A stretch of DNA of 64,000 nucleotides from Brachypodium distachyon (Eukaryota > Streptophyta > Magnoliopsida > Poales > Poaceae), in the NCBI RefSeq assembly GCF_000005505.3, contig NC_016132.3, positions 51,660,914 to 51,724,913 of the forward strand, written 5' to 3'. A model generated the notes under the pieces. The model was given only the letters and a program-made list of their open reading frames with translations, was not told the origin of the DNA and searched no databases. Positions 1 through 11,146 of this stretch are shown here, piece after piece. Made by a program: the position numbers and the translations under genes. The number at the start of each line of letters is the position of its first letter. Position 1 is the first letter of the stretch.

Positions 1-1254
1 GTGATTACTTCTTCGGCTACTTATTTCCTTACTTCCTTCTCGGCAAATAAATGGTCAATCAAGAAGATCGACAAGCTCCGAAGGAATTTTCTTTGGAAAG
101 GTGAAGAGGAGGCTCATGGAGAAAATTGCATGGTTAATTGGAGGGCCGTCTGTGCACCAAGAAAGGTTGGTGGTCTTGGAATTAAAGACATAGAGTGCTT
201 TGGTAGAGCTCTGCGCTTGAGATGGTTGTGGCTGCAGTGGATGCCGGAAGATAGGCCGTGGAAAGGAGCTGCCATTCCTTGTGATGCTACGGACAAGGCT
301 GTTTTTCAGGTTTACTCTACCATTACGGTTGGGAAAGGGCAGACGGCTTCTTTCTGGACAGATCATTGGCTGGATGGGGAAGCTTTGTGTGATACAGCAC
401 CTAAACTTTATAAACTTGCGAGAAGGAAAAAGATCACTGTCCATCAAGGTTTGGAAGGAGGAAACTGGATGCTAGGGCTGCAGCGAGTGCACACTGAAGT
501 TCAGCTTGAGTCCTTCATCAAAATCTGGGATAAAGTACACTCCTTGGTGCTGTCAAATAATCCGGATTTGATTGAATGGAAGCCTGACAAGAAGGGGAAG
601 TATTCGGCCAAATCTGCTTATGAGTTCTAGTTCAGGGCCAGAATTCAGCAACCACACCTTGAGAGGACTTGGACAATTTGGGCTGAAGGAAAAATTAATT
701 TTTTTTCTTTGGATTCTAATTCAGAACAGGCTTTGGACAGCAGATAGACTTCGGGCTAGGGCTTGGCCTCACAATGACAAGTGTTTATTCTGTGATCCAA
801 CCATTGAATCGGCGAGACATTTATTTCTGAAATGTCCTTATGCAAAAGAGGTATGGTTCCTTTTCTCCCAGGAAAATGAAAGAGTGGCTTGGGCTGTTGG
901 GGCAACAACAGTAAAAAAATTGGTGGCTGCAATTGACAAGAGGTTCAAAGAACAATGAAGTCATTAAAAAAGAGGTTACAGTGGCCACCTACATTATTTG
1001 GAATCTATGGATTGAAAGAAACAGAAGAACGTTTGAGGGAAAGATTAAAACTCCGAGTGCTTTGCAGGGGCAAATCAAAGATAGCATAGACGAGTTTGAA
1101 AGAGCTTTTGCAAGTAGCTATAGTCCTTGTACAGCTGAGCTATTTTGTTCATAGCATCGGTTTTCTTCTTTTAGTTCGGTTGTAGTCTGTAAGTTGTTGT
1201 TTCCCTCTTCTTAATGCAAAGGCAGAACACCTGCCATTTCAGTTCAAAAAAAAA
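1..1254 (+). mobile_element. Decayed LINE (non-LTR retrotransposon) 3' end
   Basis: The plus strand encodes the C-terminal part of a plant LINE ORF2. A first segment (1-630) resembles the region after the reverse transcriptase core. It is followed in another frame (about 640-955) by a reverse-transcriptase zinc-binding (zf-RVT) region with a Cys-X2-Cys, then His and Cys, around CLFCDPTIESARHLFLKCP. A third frame (933-1154) carries the tail. The frame changes near 630 and 955, so the copy is dead. The 3' UTR-like stretch ends in an A-run at about 1245-1254, as expected for a LINE. The 5' end lies outside the window. Confidence 0.85.
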
Positions 1255-1266
1255 GAAGTGGATCTA

Positions 1267-1379
1267 CTTCCTCCGATCCTAAATTGTTGTCGAAATATTA
1301 CATGTATCTAGACGCTTTTTAAGAATAGATACATTCATATTTGGACAAATTTGAGACAATAATATAGGATCAGAGTGAG
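1267..1379. mobile_element. Stowaway-like MITE
   Basis: Inverted ends of the CTTCCTCCGATCCTA type flank about 110 bp of AT-rich DNA, and TA is duplicated on both sides (1265-1266 and 1380-1381). This is the Tc1/mariner-derived Stowaway pattern of grasses. A much shorter hairpin of the same type sits at about 1426-1471. Confidence 0.75.
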
Positions 1380-1811
1380 TACAATTCTACGACTTTGACG
1401 TTCACAGTTTTAAACAAAAATATTACTTCCTCCGATTCTACATCAGTGACACTTATTAGTGTCGAAGGGAGTAACAGTAATATGTTTGATAATTCTTTGA
1501 ACATATATCTTAACGGAAGACATAGCATTTAGTAGAAAACGGGTAGAAAAATAATAGGCTAGCTAGATCCAGTTAAATGTAGCAGAGCGAGTTTGAGTCT
1601 AAATGTAGCAAAGCGAGTCTGAGTCGAACCCAACTTGGCTAGCTCACGACTCATGATGCCCGGTAGACCTCAGACGTTCCTCCAGTTGACAAGTAACTTT
1701 CAAGCAGTTACAAAATTGAAAATACTTAAGATGAATCCAATTGTGAAAGTCGAGTGGCACCGCCAAAATACATCATCAGACACCAGCACTATGTAACCTA
1801 TAAATTGACGT

Positions 1812-1893
1812 GTGACTTCAAATTTCCAAGTAAAAATAACAAAATGACCTAATTTGACTTCAAATTTGCAAGTAAAAACAACAAAATGACCAA
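1812..1893. repeat. Two-copy tandem repeat, unit about 41 bp
   Basis: A unit containing GACTTCAAATTT, then CAAGTAAAAA and AACAAAATGACC, occurs twice in direct tandem with few changes. No gene overlaps it. Confidence 0.7.
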
Positions 1894-2049
1894 ATAAAAT
1901 CACTTAAATGAGAACGTTACGCTCTTTTAGTTCCACAAAGCGATCAACCACTTGTTTATTGGTGACATTTTTATTTCTTCTCTCTCCACATAGCAAATGA
2001 GATCATCACTGAGCCAATTGTGCAAATACATTTTCACAAGTTCCATAGT

Positions 2050-2806
2050 GCTTCGTTTGGATGTTGGTATTGGGATCTTGGAATTGAATTGGAATGGAAT
2101 ACCAAATCAGCTTGGTAATGAATTGGACCATAATTTCAATTCTGTTGTTTGGTTGTACAGAGTATTGCTTGTTGGAATCATGGGAAAAGACAATTCCAAT
2201 TTCTTGTTTGGATGTATAGAAAGCTTGAATCTGCCTTCTTCCTACCTGCACCTCACGAGCAGCTCCTCCTCGTTTCCAATTTCCCCATGCGTCTGACCTC
2301 CTAGCAGCCGACCTCCCCAACGGCGCTGTAGCTTCGGCATGTTCCCTCAACGGCTGTCCTCCTCCAAACACCGGAGGTGGAGAAGACGGCCGGAGGAGGC
2401 CAGCGGTACGCCGGAGCAACGGATCCATGGCGTTCTCCTAGAAAACGACCTCCTCCCGGACGGTGCTGACGGGCGGCGGACGAACACCGGCAGCGGCGGC
2501 GGCCGGCAACAGCGGTCAGCGGCCAAACTCCAGCGGCCGTACCAACGGCGGTTGGTAAGTGGTGGTGAAGAGGTCGGCACTCGCGCGGTCGTGCGGTCAA
2601 GAACTGCAGGCAAGACCGCAGGAGACGAAGCCAATTCAGCCCAATTCGGAGGGGTCGGGCTCGGTTTTGGGAATGGCCTCTTTTAGCCGTGGTCATACTG
2701 TGGAATTCTCCCAATTCCAGAAACATCCAAACGGTAGAATTGGAAAAACCCAATTTCAATTCCAAATTCTGGTATTCAATACCAACATCCAAACGGAAAA
2801 CACCTC
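2050..2806. mobile_element. Terminal-inverted-repeat DNA element, family uncertain
   Basis: CGTTTGGATGTTGGTATTG near 2056 is matched by its exact reverse complement near 2777-2800. Related inverted pieces (AATTGGAATTG / CAATTCCAAATT) continue inward. The GC-rich middle (2330-2680) has no recognisable transposase. No clear target duplication was found, so the superfamily (hAT- or Harbinger-like) is open. Confidence 0.6.
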
Positions 2807-3096
2807 CCCACTGTAGCAGTGGCCACACGTAACACAAGTACTAGTTTTGAAAGCTAATAAACCAAAGGATTCCAAACTACGACAATTTTTGTTTTTGCAC
2901 TTTAGAACTTAGTGATTCTTCGTGATCGAATTATTGTACTATATGAAATCAAAAAAATTCAAAAGAAACAAGATTATAAAAGGGGAGAAATTTACTAAAT
3001 AGGAGAATTGAGTGAGAACAGCCCCATTCGCGGGATCACGCAGGATCGATCAATCAAGAGACGAGCGATTAGTTGCGGCCGTTCCAACTTACCTAA

Positions 3097-3379
3097 AGCC
3101 TTGTTTAGCATTAGTGTTTTTCTAGTGGTTCTAGAGTATTGTCCCCTTTAAATCCAAAAACACAAGGAATCCGAAATGAGTTGTTTGGTCGGCATATATT
3201 ATAAGGGATAATCCCTAAAAAATCGACAGAACACTTCACTTTTGTATCAATCAAAACAATTTTCATACTAATGTTTTGGGTGGAATGAGATTTGAGATTT
3301 CTACGATTTTTTTGAGGAAATTTTAGATAAACACCCATTTTTCTCAAATGTACACTAGTAGCTAATGCCAAACAAGACT
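3097..3379. mobile_element. Tourist-like (PIF/Harbinger) MITE
   Basis: The element is 283 bp with inverted ends AGCCTTGTTTAGCATTAG and, on the other side, CTAATGCCAAACAAGACT. It is flanked by TAA on both sides (3094-3096 and 3380-3382), the usual Harbinger-type target duplication. It lies just upstream of the first AP endonuclease gene and could contribute promoter sequence. Confidence 0.75.
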
Positions 3380-3784
3380 TAACAGGCCTGCTCAGCCCAC
3401 GACAGCGGGCCGCGCGGACGGTCGCTTGGCTTCGACGCCTGGGAAGCTGGGCCTCCCCGGTGCACTCTGCTAATTACGGGCTTCGCTAAAAGAAAAACCC
3501 AACTAATTACGGGCACCAGGCAGGCCGCAGGCAGCCACCGAGTATAGGACAGGACCGTCGTCCCAATCGTGAATGAACAAACAACGACAACACAGGAACA
3601 GCGGCGGCGGCCCCTCGCCGGTAACTTCCTCTCCCGCATGTCCTCCCTCTCTTCACATCCATTTCTTTTGAGTTGAAGGTGATTTCTATTGGTTTGTTTA
3701 TCGCATAAACCCTAGTTTTGATGGTTACGGAGTAAAGGGTTCGGTTTGCTGCACGCCCCGGCGCCTCCGCGCACTCACCCGTCG

Positions 3785-6700
3785 ATGCAGCTGCTCCTGC
3801 GCGGTGTCTCTCTCCTCCGTCTCTACGAGTACGGTTGTCTACCCCTCCTTATATGCATTTATTTATTTCCTTTGTTGATTCAGTTCTTTCGCACGCCATA
3901 AAGCAGCAGCTTTCGATTTGGGGGATAATAGGAGGGTGGATTCCATGAAAGGTTTAGCTTTTGGCGACCGATGGGAATCAGGTTCCTCGATTCTCTTCAA
4001 CCGTGTTGTGCAATGTGCTTTGAGGCTTGCCGTCACGGCACCGATAGGGCTTTATCACTTTTCTTCTTGTTGTGGACAGCTTCCACTAACTCATTTGCAA
4101 TCTGTATGAATCGACGCTGACATTGTTAGCCATGCTTTTTTTAATCTATTTTTCTGTGCATCGGTCATCGTGCACATCTGGATTCACTGTCACAAGAATC
4201 ACTTAGGATGTTTCAACAATATGTGGTGAAACGACTTGTTTTTATAGGTGTAGCTGTGGGCTTCCAAGTGCAAACTACAGTTGCAGAAACTCAGTGCTTA
4301 CAAAACTGAACGTGATGAGGGAAGGGCTGCGGGCTACCTCTTCACGCAGAGCTGTCTCTAAGAACATTGAGATCAAGAAAGATGAATCAGTCATACAAAA
4401 GGTTAATCTTGTATTCCTTTTTCGTGCTGACATTATCCGTTTACCTGACCCTTGGTCGCGGTTTGATGTTTTCTTGTTGTTGTTTGGACTTTGGACCCTA
4501 GGAAGATGTCACTGAAAGCCAATTGGAGATAGAGCGAATCAGAGGTGACCCTAATCTTCTCCAGTCCATGACAGTGAAAGAACTCAAAGAACTCACAAGG
4601 TTTAAACTTTTCCTAGTCTGCCCTTATTGTCTGTTGTTGAGAATAAAATTTTCACTTTAATTCTTGTGTGCAATGAATTTGAAGGATGGTGGGAGTTTCT
4701 GCAAAAGGCAACAAGAAAGATTTAGTATCAGCTCTGATGGATTCTCTGGGCGAGAACATACACGGTACAGCTTACTTGCAGCAGACTTGTAGTACTATGG
4801 TTGAGCTGAATACTCTATTTTAAACAAAAATGATGTACTTCGACAACCACTTGATCCAATTATGACTTGTACACCAGTAACATAATACAACATACTCAAT
4901 TTTGTCCTGAGAAATTGTACTGTAGATAGCCAGAGAAATTACTATCAATACATGATATGTATATCTAACCCTTTTGGCTGTATGCTGGTTTGTTTTCTGC
5001 AGGTAAAGAAGGAACATCAACAGTCGGGGAGGTTGGCCCGTCAGAAGTACCTTCCAAAAGAAAAGGTGCCACTTCAGTAGTAGTTGAACAAAATTTAGAA
5101 AGTTCCGAAGTTATTTCGGCAACTCCTAGCAAGAGAAGTAAAACAAAGCAGAAGTCAATTAAGGGTACCACTCCCAAGGAGAATTCTGTTACTACCGTCA
5201 AGATAAATAAGGCATCAGTCCAGAAGGAAGCACTTGTTGGTATGCTAATTGTTTCAGCAGTCTTTACTTAATCTAGAAATGTACCTTTTCTCTTGGTTAA
5301 CTGTGGGATGATCTATCACAGTCCAAGGTGCTGCTGCGAAGGCAGGAATTGGTCTTGCTGTGGACCAGGCAGAGCCTTGGACTGTACTTGTACACAAGAA
5401 ACCACAGCCTGAATGGATTCCATACAATCCTAAGATCATGAGGCCTCCACCTCTTAGCAAGGATACAAGAGCTCTAAAGATTCTATCATGGAATGTCAAT
5501 GGATTGAAAGCTTTAGTCAAATCTAGGGGTTTCTCTGTCCATGAGTTAGCACAGAGGGAGGATTTTGATGTTCTATGCCTGCAAGAAACAAAAATGCAGG
5601 CAAGATATTCATTATTTTTGTTATTGCAAAATAATCTGATAAACATATGAATAGGTTCTTTCTTGCAAAGCTATCACTGCCTTTTATCCTCTCTAAAATA
5701 TTTGTTGTACTTGGGTAACTGGAATAGTTTATAGACCAAGAGTTGCACTATTTTGAGCAGGATAAAGATGTCGAAGTCATCAAGGAAAGTCTACTTGAAG
5801 GCTACACCAATAGTTTCTGGACATGCAGTGTATCTAAGCTTGGCTATTCAGGGACTGCCATAATTTCAAGAGTATGGACTGCCATTCTCACACCCTACCA
5901 CCACTGACATTCCCAATGCTTTAGAATTCACGCATATACAAATAAAACACCTATGAATTTCCATTGGTTTTATCTGTTGTATTGCATTTCAACCAACTGG
6001 ATGGAAATGGAAAGAAGGAAAAAAGTGCTCAGATGTAGGAATGGTCACATTCTCATAATACCATCTGGTCCACTTCCATTGATACAAGATGTTTAGTTTT
6101 GAAACCTATAACCCCAGATTTTCTGAACATTCGGAAGGAAGTAACAGGAACAGTTCCATAAGAAATTACATGGCAAAAAGCATTTTTTTTATCTTCTCTC
6201 CATAGCAATATTCAGGATTCCTCCCTTCACTGAAATCTGAAGTCAGGTTCACGAGAGTTTACTTGTGTAAGAAAGGTATCAAATGCCTAAAAGCTCTAGC
6301 TAAAAATTACTTCTGCAATTGTTGGCTTGCATCACGAAGAAAACAAGTGACATGATACTAATTAATACATGTCACTTGATTAATCATTGTTCCATGCTAT
6401 CTGTATATTTGATAGATATTAGACACGGAGATCTATTATATTTTGATCCTGGATTGCTCTTCACTTTCATTTTTACTGCTCCGGTTGACATGTGGTCACA
6501 TGAAGCATAGCAAGTTAGGGACATTTACTCTGAAATAGGTACCTTATATTCCATTTCTATTCATCATTTGTCATGCACTTTCTACAGGTGAAACCACTTT
6601 CAATCAAATATGGGCTTGGTGTACCAGACCATGATACAGAAGGGAGGGTTGTGACGGTGGAATTTGATGATTTTTACCTGCTAACTGCTTATGTACCAAA

Positions 6701-9063
6701 TTCCGGTGATGGTCTAAGAAGATTGGTAATATGTCATTATATTTTTCATTCTGATTAAACTCACTTGAGCGTAGAATCTAAATTCTATGACCATATACTA
6801 CCGTGTAGACTTACAGGGTCACAGAGTGGGATCCATGCCTGGGTAACTACATGAAAGTATGCCTGCCTTTCTTTACTCTGTTTATTCCTTCAAACTAGCT
6901 TTCTGTGATGTTTTTTTAATGAAAAACAAAGTTCTGCCTCTCGCCATCTTTTCATATATTTTCTTTGTCAATACATTGATTTCTGCCCTTGCTATTCCTT
7001 AGTCCTTACTGTTCAGTTGTGGTGGATATCCATTTTTGTTTTGTGGTTGCACTTAGGGTTGATTTGTTATCCTGATATACATTTTCACATACAAAATCTT
7101 AGTAAGAGCTAAGAATAAATGAAAGTTTCTTAGCCCTGCCACTCTCCCTCCCTTGGCCACTTCTTGTGAACCGCTGAAGTTCGGCCCAAATTTTGGCTCT
7201 ACTGAGGTTTGACATGGATATAAATGAGTTGAGTACGAGTATTTAGCTTGGTTGAAAAAGGGTTTGGTTCGAGTCAAAAGCAGTTGTGGTGGATATCTGT
7301 TTTTTATTTTATGGTTGCACTTAGGGTTGATGAGTTCTTCAGATATACATTTGCACAACTAAATCTTATTAAGAGCTAAGAGAGTAAGAATAGAAAAATG
7401 CTTGTTAGAACTTCGGAGGTACATGTCACAGTTGGAAATAGGGCGTCAACTTCTAGATTGTGTAGTTCGTGCGCCATATTTCATTTGTTAGCACATTAGA
7501 ATTTCCTTATTTTGTTTGACAGAACTTAGAACATCTTTCATTTTTTATGTCAATTTTGTGTTACTAGTTAAAAATATTGGTCCTGTAAACCCTACACTCC
7601 TAGTATGATTCTGTGCAATTTTCATCCTGTCCAAAATTACCTTGTTAGTCAGAAATGATGGCTATGTCTAAAAATAATGCCACCCCTCTCATTTAGCATT
7701 GTACAGCCAGTTATCAAATACTCCCTCCGATTCATAATAAGTGTCTTGGATTTAGTACAAAGTAACTTTGAGCTGACAAATTTGTTATGATTATGTAGGA
7801 ATTGGAAAAATCGAAGCCTGTCATACTAACAGGTGATCTTAACTGTGCACATCAGGAGATTGATATACATGATCCGGCTGTAAGTAATTGTTGGATCAAA
7901 CCACCTTCATATTTAAATATTGTTTCATTTAGACAATTGTATCTTATGCTGCTATATGGTGTATGCGCTTGGTGTGTTTTACAAAGTTACATTTCAAACC
8001 TTTGCTCATTATGTTATTATACAAACACAGTAGTTTCTTCTGAATTATTACTGAGGCTTGAAACCGGCATCTGAGAGGTTAAGTTAGCCACACGAACATC
8101 CAAGTACATCAATGCTTAGTTTGTCAAAACGATTATCAACTTGGAACTACTTCAGCAGTCAATGTATTGCTCAAAATGTGCTATATATTATGCTAATTTG
8201 ATATGAGATCTGTATCAAGATCCTTGTCAACATGTAAAGTTACTGATAAATACTGGTCCAAATTGTGAGAATTAAACAACCTTCATCATATTGCCATCGG
8301 ACATGCATTGGATGGCGTGTCACGTATTCTAGCTCATGCCTGTGATGACTTGCCTGATCGGATTGTGGTACCTATTTCATTTCCACTTTAACTCCCCCAA
8401 ACATTCTGTGTTAGATTTTCCTAACTTGTACCAATTGCCTTTTGTACAGGGAAATCGTAGAAGTGCAGGCTTCACAAAAGAAGAAAGGGAATCATTTGAG
8501 ACTAATTTTTTGTCCAAAGGATTTGTTGATACGTTCCGGAAACAGCATCCGGATGTTGTTGGATACAGTTACTGGGGTTATAGGCATAATGCCCGGAAGA
8601 CTAATAAAGGTATGACGCCAGTGATTTGAGCCTTGCCTGCCATAAAAACTGGAAAACATTCCTTTAGTTTGTTTGTTTGGATTATTTACTACTCTCTCCA
8701 ATCCTAAATTCTTGTCGTCGTTTTAGTTCATACTAAGAGATGATGCTAATTACTCCCTCTGATCCTAAATTCTTGTCGTGGTTTTAGTTCAAGTAACCAT
8801 TTATGCCCATCTAATTTATTCAATTGATACATTCTGCAGAGGTTTCGTCATTCCAGTTAGCCTCTCTATTGTTTCGCCATATCAATAGAAAATTATGATC
8901 ACTATTTACTTTCTTGCCTTTCACTTTTGATGGATTCACAGGTTGGCGCCTGGATTACTTTCTCGTGTCAGAATCCATTGCGGAAAGAGTTCACGATTCA
9001 TATATCCTTCCAGACATTTCTGCCAGTGATCACAGCCCGCTTGGCCTCGTACTGAAGCTCTAG
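3785..9063 (+). CDS. ARP: DNA-(apurinic/apyrimidinic site) endonuclease with SAP domain (ARP)
   Basis: Base-excision repair enzyme that cuts DNA 5' of abasic sites; the plant ARP/APE1, exonuclease III family. Exons: 3785-3828, 4248-4401, 4502-4599, 4685-4764, 5003-5239, 5322-5599, 5761-5871, 6588-6725, 6809-6856, 7799-7879, 8450-8609, 8942-9063. They sum to 1551 nt (516 aa). A SAP DNA-binding motif lies near residues 89-120 ([16 protein letters not shown]), followed by a Lys/Ser-rich linker. The endonuclease/exonuclease/phosphatase fold runs from about 256 to the end, with ILSWNVNGL, the metal-binding LCLQETK, YVPNSG, GDLNCA, RLDYFL and the catalytic SDHSPLGL. The intron after 5599 starts with GC, not GT. 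Exon 1 was chosen because only this ATG and the donor at 3829 join in phase; it is the least certain part. A SAP-less paralogue follows on the same strand. Confidence 0.9.
7016..7380. repeat. Direct repeat within an ARP intron
   Basis: About 98 bp at 7016-7113 (GTTGTGGTGGATATC, GGTTGCACTTAGGGTTGAT, ATACATTT, AATCTTA, AAGAGCTAAG) recur at 7281-7380 with about 15% change. Some 170 bp separate the two copies. The spacing could mark ends of a degraded element or a local duplication. Confidence 0.65.
7715..8800. repeat. Stowaway MITE fragments in ARP introns
   Basis: Single Stowaway-type ends occur at about 7718-7760 (ACTCCCTCCGATTCATAATA) and twice in the same orientation at about 8690-8735 and 8752-8795 (CCTAAATTCTTGTCGT, TTTTAGTTCA). 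The latter pair looks like a truncated tandem of the same end. Confidence 0.6.
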
Positions 9064-9915
9064 GCGACAATGTATGACCTTACAATCTTTGCTTCTAGGG
9101 TTGGTCTGCAATGTTGCATGCTCCACTGGTTCCGGTTTTGTGCAGATGATTTTACATCAGTGAAATGAGATACTGTAATGACTATGTTCCGTGGACTTGT
9201 CACTGTATCAATCTTAAGTTGCACTAAATCAAAGACAGGTAATATGGGTTGAAGGGAGTAGCTTATTATGAGCATGTAGGGGAAATCTCTGTCAGGTTAA
9301 GTGACGTTTCAAAGTAGACATAGAACTGATTCTCAAAAAAAAAGGAGAGAGGAAACTCTTACTCCGATGGTCTAATTTCTTGTGGTTCTTGAATCAAATT
9401 TCTCAAAACTACACCTGTAGAGTTACACCAATGATCAAACTTCAATCCTATTTGTATTTTCTAAAAGGATATAAATACGGTAATTGAATGCAGTGTGAGC
9501 ACAAGTACCACTAAGAGCTCCAAAATTTGAACAGCAACTCTAAAGTTCTCATATATTTACGCGGATTGAAATATTAATATAATGTCGGATGAGTTATTAA
9601 TCAAACAAAAATTCTGAATCACACGCTTATCTTGTATAAGGTGGAAATAGCATCATTAACATGGACGGTTTCGGACCATTGATATGTTTTCCGACGGTCT
9701 ATCTCGTGGGCACGAATGCACTTCAGTCGTCAGGGATGCTCCCAGCCAGGAAAGGCAGGCTTCGTTGGGACTTGGGAGCATCACAATAAAAAAATTCAGA
9801 AAGCTCCATGGCGTCCCTTTTTGCCAGGCACAACACAACACAAAGCCCAGGACAGTGGACACCAACAACACAGGCCCCTTGTACTCGGGAAGTTACCGAC
9901 TCGCAGGGCTGGCGA
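9064..9915. other. Spacer between the two ARP-family genes
   Basis: This is the 3' flank of the first gene and the promoter side of the second. No gene, no clear element. An A-run sits at about 9336-9343. Confidence 0.5.
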
Positions 9916-9916
9916 G

Positions 9917-9927
9917 TCTTATATAAG
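9917..9927 (+). promoter_or_regulatory. TATA box of the second ARP-family gene
   Basis: CTTATATAAG lies about 35-45 bp before a pyrimidine-rich leader. A 5' UTR exon (about 9955-10063, without any ATG) ends at a GTGAGT donor. The acceptor at 11139-11140 places the next exon six bases before the start codon, giving a 1077-bp leader intron. Confidence 0.6.
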
Positions 9928-11146
9928 TGGGATTAGTGGAAAGGAGTTAAACCCGGCCGTGTTTCAGGCTCCCTGCAAATCCGGCGGCGTCATCTGCGCT
10001 AAACCCTCTTCTGGATCTTCCCATCTTCTCTTCGATCGTACGCGCATCTTCCTCCCTCCTCGCGTGAGTGTCTATTCGTGATTGTTGCGTTTTTTGGGGG
10101 GGTTTCCCAGCGGACTCGCTCATGCCTGCTTGGAAGAGAAGTCATGGCGCTGGGGTTTTCCGTGAGCGCTTGTAGTCATCTTCCTCTATTTGCTTCGAAG
10201 CTGAAGTGATTTTCCGCGGACGTATAAGGGCGTGGACCGTGGAATCGTGTAAATGTTGGTTCGGGGTTGTATCTGCGCGAGCGAGCGGGTGCTTCATCGC
10301 GGTTTTCTCCACGGAATTTCAGTGGCTGCTGGACAGAGAAGGCATGGCGCTGGATTGGTTTTTTGACCGGACATGTCACTTGATTTGTATTCCGCTCCCG
10401 TTTTTCATTGATTTTGCTGTGGAAGAGGTGATTTTCTGCGTATGCATAAGGGTGTGGACAGTGAGTCGCAAATTCTGGATCGGGATTTGGGGAACAAGTT
10501 TGGGATGAAACCCTTCCCTTAGGGTTTACGTCCAACCGAAGGAAGCTACTCGCCCCTCTTATGAAGGCATAGTTTCGATTAGTAACTGAACAGTATATGA
10601 ATACTTTTGTTGTATATATTGGGCGCAGACAAGCCCCGGGCCACGAATTTTTCTTTGATGGCCATCTTAAGCTTGTCCCAGCGTGTCTTCTTCCTTCTAT
10701 CTTCTACAGACTACAATGGCCCTGTACTAGGAGTCTAGGATTTGATTATATCCTGGCTTCGCCAAATATAGGTGGAAAGATCATGTTTCTGCTTAATAAG
10801 TTTATTATCATTAATTTTATTGACCAGTGATTAGTTCGCTTATTGGTTCGGTCGTACTTTTGGTTCAGGTCTTGTATGCCATAACGTTTTTAATTTAACT
10901 ACCGTTCTTGCCCATGTCTATTCGCAAAGAAATAGCTATGATTTCTGCTGAAAATTTGTTTCTCTGGTCTAATGTCACCTGCATTCTTGCATAACTACTG
11001 TTACTCTCATGTTCGGAAAGAATCACACGTTGCAAACATGTTTTTTTTTTAGCTTGGCGTGAAAATATGGGTTTTTCGTATATATTTTTTCAGAAGTCTA
11101 GTTTTGTACTGATGGCTGCATTTATAGTTTCTGGAATCAGGCAAAC

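Noticed and set aside
2301..2837. GC-rich open frames within the TIR element
   Set aside because: Frames on both strands are of similar length, with no domain and no splice or promoter context.
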